Positions 60,094 through 64,000 of a stretch of DNA of 64,000 nucleotides are shown piece after piece (the first letter of the stretch is position 1; each line of letters opens with the position of its first letter). The notes under the pieces are model-generated. The model was not told the origin of the DNA. It searched no databases and worked only from the letters and a program-made list of their open reading frames with translations. A program made the position numbers and the translations under genes. The stretch comes from Clusia tigrina (taxonomy: Eukaryota > Arthropoda > Insecta > Diptera > Clusiidae), in contig OV050031.1 in assembly GCA_920105625.2 (NCBI GenBank), positions 97,159,676-97,223,675 on the forward strand, given 5' to 3'.

Positions 60094-60874
60094 TGCTCGA
60101 GTGCTTTATTGTTACAAAATTTCAATGTTTTATTACGCTCCAGTAAAAGTTACAAGCATTTGTATGTTGCAAACTTTGATAGGTGAAGGACGTACCGTAC
60201 AGAATTTAGGGCCATTTGAAGTTTTATCAGTGTTTCATTCGGGACTTAAGGGTAGCATAGCTTTGAGCGATAGCTTAAACTGACAAGAGGCTCGAGTATT
60301 TTATTGTTACAAAATTTCAAGGTTTTATGACGCTCCAGTAAAAAGTTACAAGCATTTATATGTTGCAAACTTTGATAGGTGTGGGACGTACCGTATAGAA
60401 GTTAGGGCCATTTGAAGTTTTATCAGTGTTTTATTTGGGATTCAAGGGTAGCATAGCTTTGAGCAATAGCTTAAATTGACAAGATGCTCGAGTGCTTTAT
60501 TGTTACAAAATTTCAATGTTTTATTACGCTCCAGTAAAAGTTACAAGCATTTGTATGTTGCAAACTTTGATAGGTGAAGGACGTACCGTACAGAATTTAG
60601 GGCCATTTGAAGTTTTATCAGTGTTTCATTCGGGTCTTAAGGGTAGCATAGCTTTGAGCGATAGCTTAAATTGACAAGAGGCTCGAGTATTTTATTGTTA
60701 CAAAATTTCAAGGTTTTATGACGCTCCAGTAAAAAGTTACAAGCATTTATATGTTGCAAACTTTGATAGGTGTGGGACGTACCGTATAGAAGTTAGGGCC
60801 ATTTGAAGTTTTATCAGTGTTTGATTTGGGACTCAAGGGTAGCATAGCTTTGAGCAAAGCTTAAATTGACAAGA
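60094..60874 (+). repeat. 391-bp dimer tandem duplication
   Basis: Units at 60094 and 60289 recur at 60485 and 60680. The rare GACAAGATGCTCGAG opener and the 195-bp CCAGTAAAAGTT form are in both copies. The last unit ends in the 195-bp hairpin form. The GATGCTCGAG opener appears a third time at 61659. Confidence 0.9.
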
Positions 60875-61658
60875 GGCTCGAGTACTTTACTGTTACAAAA
60901 TTTCAAGGTTTTATGACGCTCCAGTAAAAAGTGACAAGCATTTGTATGTTGCAAACTTTGATAGTTGTAGGACGTACCGTATAGAATTTAGGGCCATTTG
61001 AAGTTTTATCAGTGTTTGATTCGGGACTTAAGGGTAGCATAGCCTTGAGCGATAGCTTAAATTGACAAGAGGCTCGAGTACTTTATTGTTACAAAATTTC
61101 AAGGTTTTTTGACGCTCCAGTAAAAATTTACAAGCATTTATATGTTGCAAATTTTGATAGGTGTAGGACGTACCGTACATAAGTTAGGGCCATTTGAAGT
61201 TTTATCAGTGTTTGATTCGGGACTTAAGGGTAGCATAGCTTTGAGCGATAGCTTAAATTGACAAGAGGCTCGAGTACTTTATTGTTACAAAATTTCAAGG
61301 TTTTATGACGCTCCAGTAAAAAGTTACAAGCATTTATATGTTGCAAACTTTGATAGGTGTAGGACCTACCGTATAGAAGTTAGGGCCATTTGAAGTTTTA
61401 TCAGTGGTTGATTCGGGACTTAAGGGCAGCATAGCTTTGAGCGATAGCTTAAATAGACAAGAGGCTCGAGTACTTTATTGTTACAAAATTTCAAGGTTTT
61501 ATGACGTTCCAGTAAAAAGTTACAAGCATTTGTATGTTGCAAACTTTGATAGGTGTAGGACGTACCGTATAGAAGTTAGGGCCATTTGAAGTTTTATCAG
61601 TGTTTTATTTGGGATTCAAGGGTAGCATAGCTTTGAGCAATAGCTTAAATTGACAAGA
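60875..61658 (+). repeat. Four link monomers
   Basis: Units at 60875 (GTGACAAGC), 61071 (TTTTTTGACG / AAAAATTTAC), 61267 and 61463 (AAATAGACAAG, GACGTTCC). The last matches 59898 at offset 1565. Confidence 0.78.
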
Positions 61659-62409
61659 TGCTCGAGTGCTTTATTGTTACAAAATTTCAATGTTTTATTA
61701 CGCTCCAGTAACAGTTACAAGCATTTGTATGTTGCAAACTTTGATAGGTGAAGGACGTACCGTACAGAATTTAGGGCCATTGGAAGTTTTATCAGTGTTT
61801 CATTCGGGACTTAAGGGTAGCATAGCTTTGAGCGATAGCTTAAATTGACAAGAGGCTCGAGTATTTTATTGTTACAAAATTTCAAGGTTTTATGACGCTC
61901 CAGTAAAAAGTTACAAGCATTTATATGTTGCAAACTTTGATAGGTGTGGGACGTACCGTATAGAAGTTAGGGCCATTTGACGTTTTATCAGTGTTTGATT
62001 TGGGACTCAAGGGTAGCATAGCTTTGAGCAAAGCTTAAATTGACAAGAGGCTCGAGTACTTTACTGTTACAAAATTTCAAGGTTTTATGACGCTCCAGTA
62101 AAAAGTTACAAGCATTTGTATGTTGCAAACTTTGATAGTTGTAGGACGTACCGTATAGAATTTAGGGCCATTTGAAGTTTTATCAGTGTTTGATTCGGGA
62201 CTTAAGGGTAGCATAGCTTTGAGCAATAGCTTAAATTGACAAGAGGCTCGAGTGCTTTATTGTCACAAAATTTCAATATTTTATTACGCTCCAGTAAAAG
62301 TTACAAGGATTTGTATGTTGCAAACTTTGATAGGTGTAGGACGTACCGTATAGAAGTTAGGGCCATTTGAAGTTTTATCAGTGTTTGATTTGGGACTCAA
62401 GGGTAGCAT

Positions 62410-62425
62410 AGCTTTGAGCAAAGCT
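62410..62425. repeat. Hairpin-forming variant AGCTTT-GAGC-AAAGCT (one of 16)
   Basis: Loss of one T from GAGCAATAGCTT gives a perfect 6-bp inverted repeat around a 4-base loop and creates an AAGCTT site. I located it at 24605, 30292, 32843, 37349, 44992, 48516 (loop GTGC), 51449, 53795, 58887, 60846, 62020, 62410, 62605, 63311, 63701 and 63896. None was seen before 24605, and six of sixteen lie in the last 2 kb. Whether it extrudes or has any function is unknown. Confidence 0.9.
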
Positions 62426-62829
62426 TAAATTGACAAGAGGCTCGAGTACTTTACTGTTACAAAATTTCAAGGTTTTATGACGCTCCAGTAAAAAGTTACA
62501 AGCATTTGTATGTTGCAAACTTTGATAGTTGTAGGACGTACCGTATAGAAGTTAGGGCCATTTGAAGTTTTATCAGTGTTTGATTTGGGACTCAAGGGTA
62601 GCATAGCTTTGAGCAAAGCTTAAATTGACAAGAGGCTCGAGTACTTTACTGTTACAAAATTTCAAGGTTTTATGACGCTCCAGTAAAAAGTTACAAGCAT
62701 TTGTATGTTGCAAACTTTGATAGTTGTAGGACGTACCGTATAGAATTTAGGGCCATTTGAAGTTTTATCAGTGTTTGATTCGGGACTTAAGGGTAGCATA
62801 GCTTTGAGCAATAGCTTAAATTGACAAGA

Positions 62830-62948
62830 GGCTCGAGTACTTTATTGTTACAAAATTTCAAGGTTTTTTGACGCTCCAGTAAAAATTTACAAGCATTTTT
62901 GGGATTCAAGGGTAGCATAGCTTTGAGCAATAGCTTAAATTGACAAGA
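62830..62948 (+). repeat. 119-bp monomer with 77-bp deletion at a duplication join
   Basis: ACAAGCATTT runs into TTGGGATTCAAGG near 62898-62901, skipping the part from TATGTTGCAAAC to TTTATCAGTG. Three T bases shared at the breakpoints could be microhomology. What follows matches the region near 61605, so this is the join of the 1290-bp duplication. Confidence 0.92.
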
Positions 62949-64000
62949 GACTCGAGTGCTTTATTGTTACAAAATTTCAATGTTTTATTACGCTCCAGTA
63001 AAAAGTTACAAGCATTTGTATGTTGCAAACTTTGATAGGTGTAGGACGTACCGTACAGAATTTAGGGCCATTTGAAGTTTTATCAGTGTTTCATTCGGGA
63101 CTTAAGGGTAGCATAGCTTTGAGCGATAGCTTAAATTGACAAGAGGCTCGAGTATTTTATTGTTACAAAATTTCAAGGTTTTATGACGCTCCAGTAAAAA
63201 GTTACAAGCATTTATATGTTGCAAACTTTGATAGGTGTGGGACGTACCGTATAGAAGTTAGGGCCATTTGAAGTTTTATCAGTGTTTGATTTGGGACTCA
63301 AGGGTAGCATAGCTTTGAGCAAAGCTTAAATTGACAAGAGGCTCGAGTACTTTACTGTTACAAAATTTCAAGGTTTTATGACGCTCCAGTAAAAAGTTGC
63401 AAGCATTTGTATGTTGCAAACTTTGATAGTTGTAGGACGTACCGTATAGAATTTAGGGCCATTTGAAGTTTTATCAGTGTTTGATTCGGGACTTAAGGGT
63501 AGCATAGCTTTGAGCAATAGCTTAAATTGACAAGAGGCTCGAGTGCTTTATTGTCACAAAATTTCAATATTTTATTACGCTCCAGTAAAAGTTACAAGCA
63601 TTTGTATGTTGCAAACTTTGATAGGTGTAGGACGTACCGTATAGAAGTTAGGGCCATTTGAAGTTTTATCAGTGTTTGATTTGGGACTCAAGGGTAGCAT
63701 AGCTTTGAGCAAAGCTTAAATTGACAAGAGGCTCGAGTACTTTACTGTTACAAAATTTCAAGGTTTTATGACGCTCCAGTAAAAAGTTACAAGCATTTGT
63801 ATGTTGTAAACTTTGATAGTTGTAGGACGTACCGTATAGAAGTTAGGGCCATTTGAAGTTTTATCAGTGTTTGATTTGGGACTCAAGGGTAGCATAGCTT
63901 TGAGCAAAGCTTAAATTGACAAGAGGCTCGAGTACTTTACTGTTACAAAATTTCAAGGTTTTATGACGCTCCAGTAAAAAGTTACAAGCATTTGTATGTT
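62949..64000 (+). repeat. Seven-monomer tandem unit, copy 2 (cut by window end)
   Basis: Units at 62949, 63145, 63340, 63536, 63730 and 63925 correspond to 61659 through 62634 at offset 1290-1291. The window ends inside the sixth unit, so the array continues to the right. Confidence 0.9.

Larger units (their letters stand above)
61659..62948 (+). repeat. Seven-monomer tandem unit, copy 1 (1290 bp)
   Basis: Units at 61659, 61854, 62049, 62245, 62439, 62634 and 62830. The last is truncated to 119 bp and forms the join to the second copy. Markers repeat at 1290-1291 bp, for example TTTATTGTCAC with CAATATTTTATTACG (62245/63536). Confidence 0.9.
1..64000 (+). repeat. 196-bp tandem satellite array filling the window
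   Basis: Every line of the window aligns to one 196-bp unit repeated head to tail in a single orientation. I placed 328 unit starts at the GGCTCGAG box, from 94 to 63925. No unique sequence, inversion or foreign insertion was seen between units. Units differ by scattered substitutions and small indels, and variants recur in ordered patterns (higher-order repeats). The consensus is about 37% G+C. A monomer near nucleosome-repeat length in a pure array is typical of centromeric or pericentromeric satellite DNA. That location is inferred, since neither array edge nor any centromere protein data are available. The satellite family was not recognised. Confidence 0.98.

Noticed and set aside
1..64000. 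CRISPR-like array (short repeats with spacers)
   Set aside because: There are no variable spacers between constant repeats. The entire 196-bp unit is repeated, which is satellite structure.
1..64000. rDNA spacer, 5S or tRNA gene cluster
   Set aside because: No rRNA- or tRNA-like segment or RNA polymerase III A/B boxes were recognised in the monomer, and nothing but the monomer is present.
1..64000. Transposon or retroelement insertion within the array
   Set aside because: Every interval between GGCTCGAG boxes is 198 bp or less, so there is no room for an insertion. No terminal repeats or reverse transcriptase reading frames were seen.
1..64000. Inverted array segments
   Set aside because: All 328 unit starts are in the forward orientation. 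No reverse-complement GGCTCGAG context was found.

Overview
The whole 64 kb window is one uninterrupted tandem satellite array. I find no gene, RNA gene, transposon, CRISPR array or unique spacer in it. The unit is a head-to-tail monomer of 196 bp, about 37% G+C by hand count of the consensus, always in the same orientation. Using the GGCTCGAG box as monomer start, I counted 328 starts between 94 and 63925, a mean spacing of about 195.2 bp. Most intervals are exactly 196 bp. The exceptions are 1-2 bp indel variants, four 162-bp monomers, one 166-bp, one 119-bp and two 191-bp monomers.

Such an array points to eukaryotic heterochromatin, most likely centromeric or pericentromeric. I do not recognise the satellite by name. 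All six CpGs of the consensus recur as TpG or CpA, which suggests germline cytosine methylation and fits a plant or vertebrate better than an unmethylated genome. The species remains open.

Layout. 1-3287: mixed block with 162-bp (34-bp deleted) monomers in short 3- and 4-monomer units, plus a fragment of the next domain's repeat. 3288-18161: higher-order repeat (HOR) with a 3922-bp, 20-monomer period, present as 19, 20, 21 and 16 monomer versions. 18162-22867: mosaic with a 1372-bp seven-monomer tandem duplication. 22868-33067: segments copied from elsewhere in the window, ending in a 1569/982/1569-bp triplication. 33655-37182: 2156-bp eleven-monomer repeat, with another copy at 42084-43259. 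37183-42083: mosaic with a 392-bp dimer duplication. 43260-56566: a variable HOR of 10, 18, 15 and 12 monomers, containing a clean 2346-bp tandem duplication. 56567-61658: 588-bp trimers, a 391-bp dimer, and a copy of 46980-48740. 61659-64000: a 1290-bp seven-monomer repeat whose second copy runs off the window.

The short open frames on both strands are repeat by-products. The main interest is the array's recorded history: nested unequal-exchange products with mappable junctions, methylation-type decay, and a hairpin-forming variant that is absent from the first 24.6 kb and densest at the right end.
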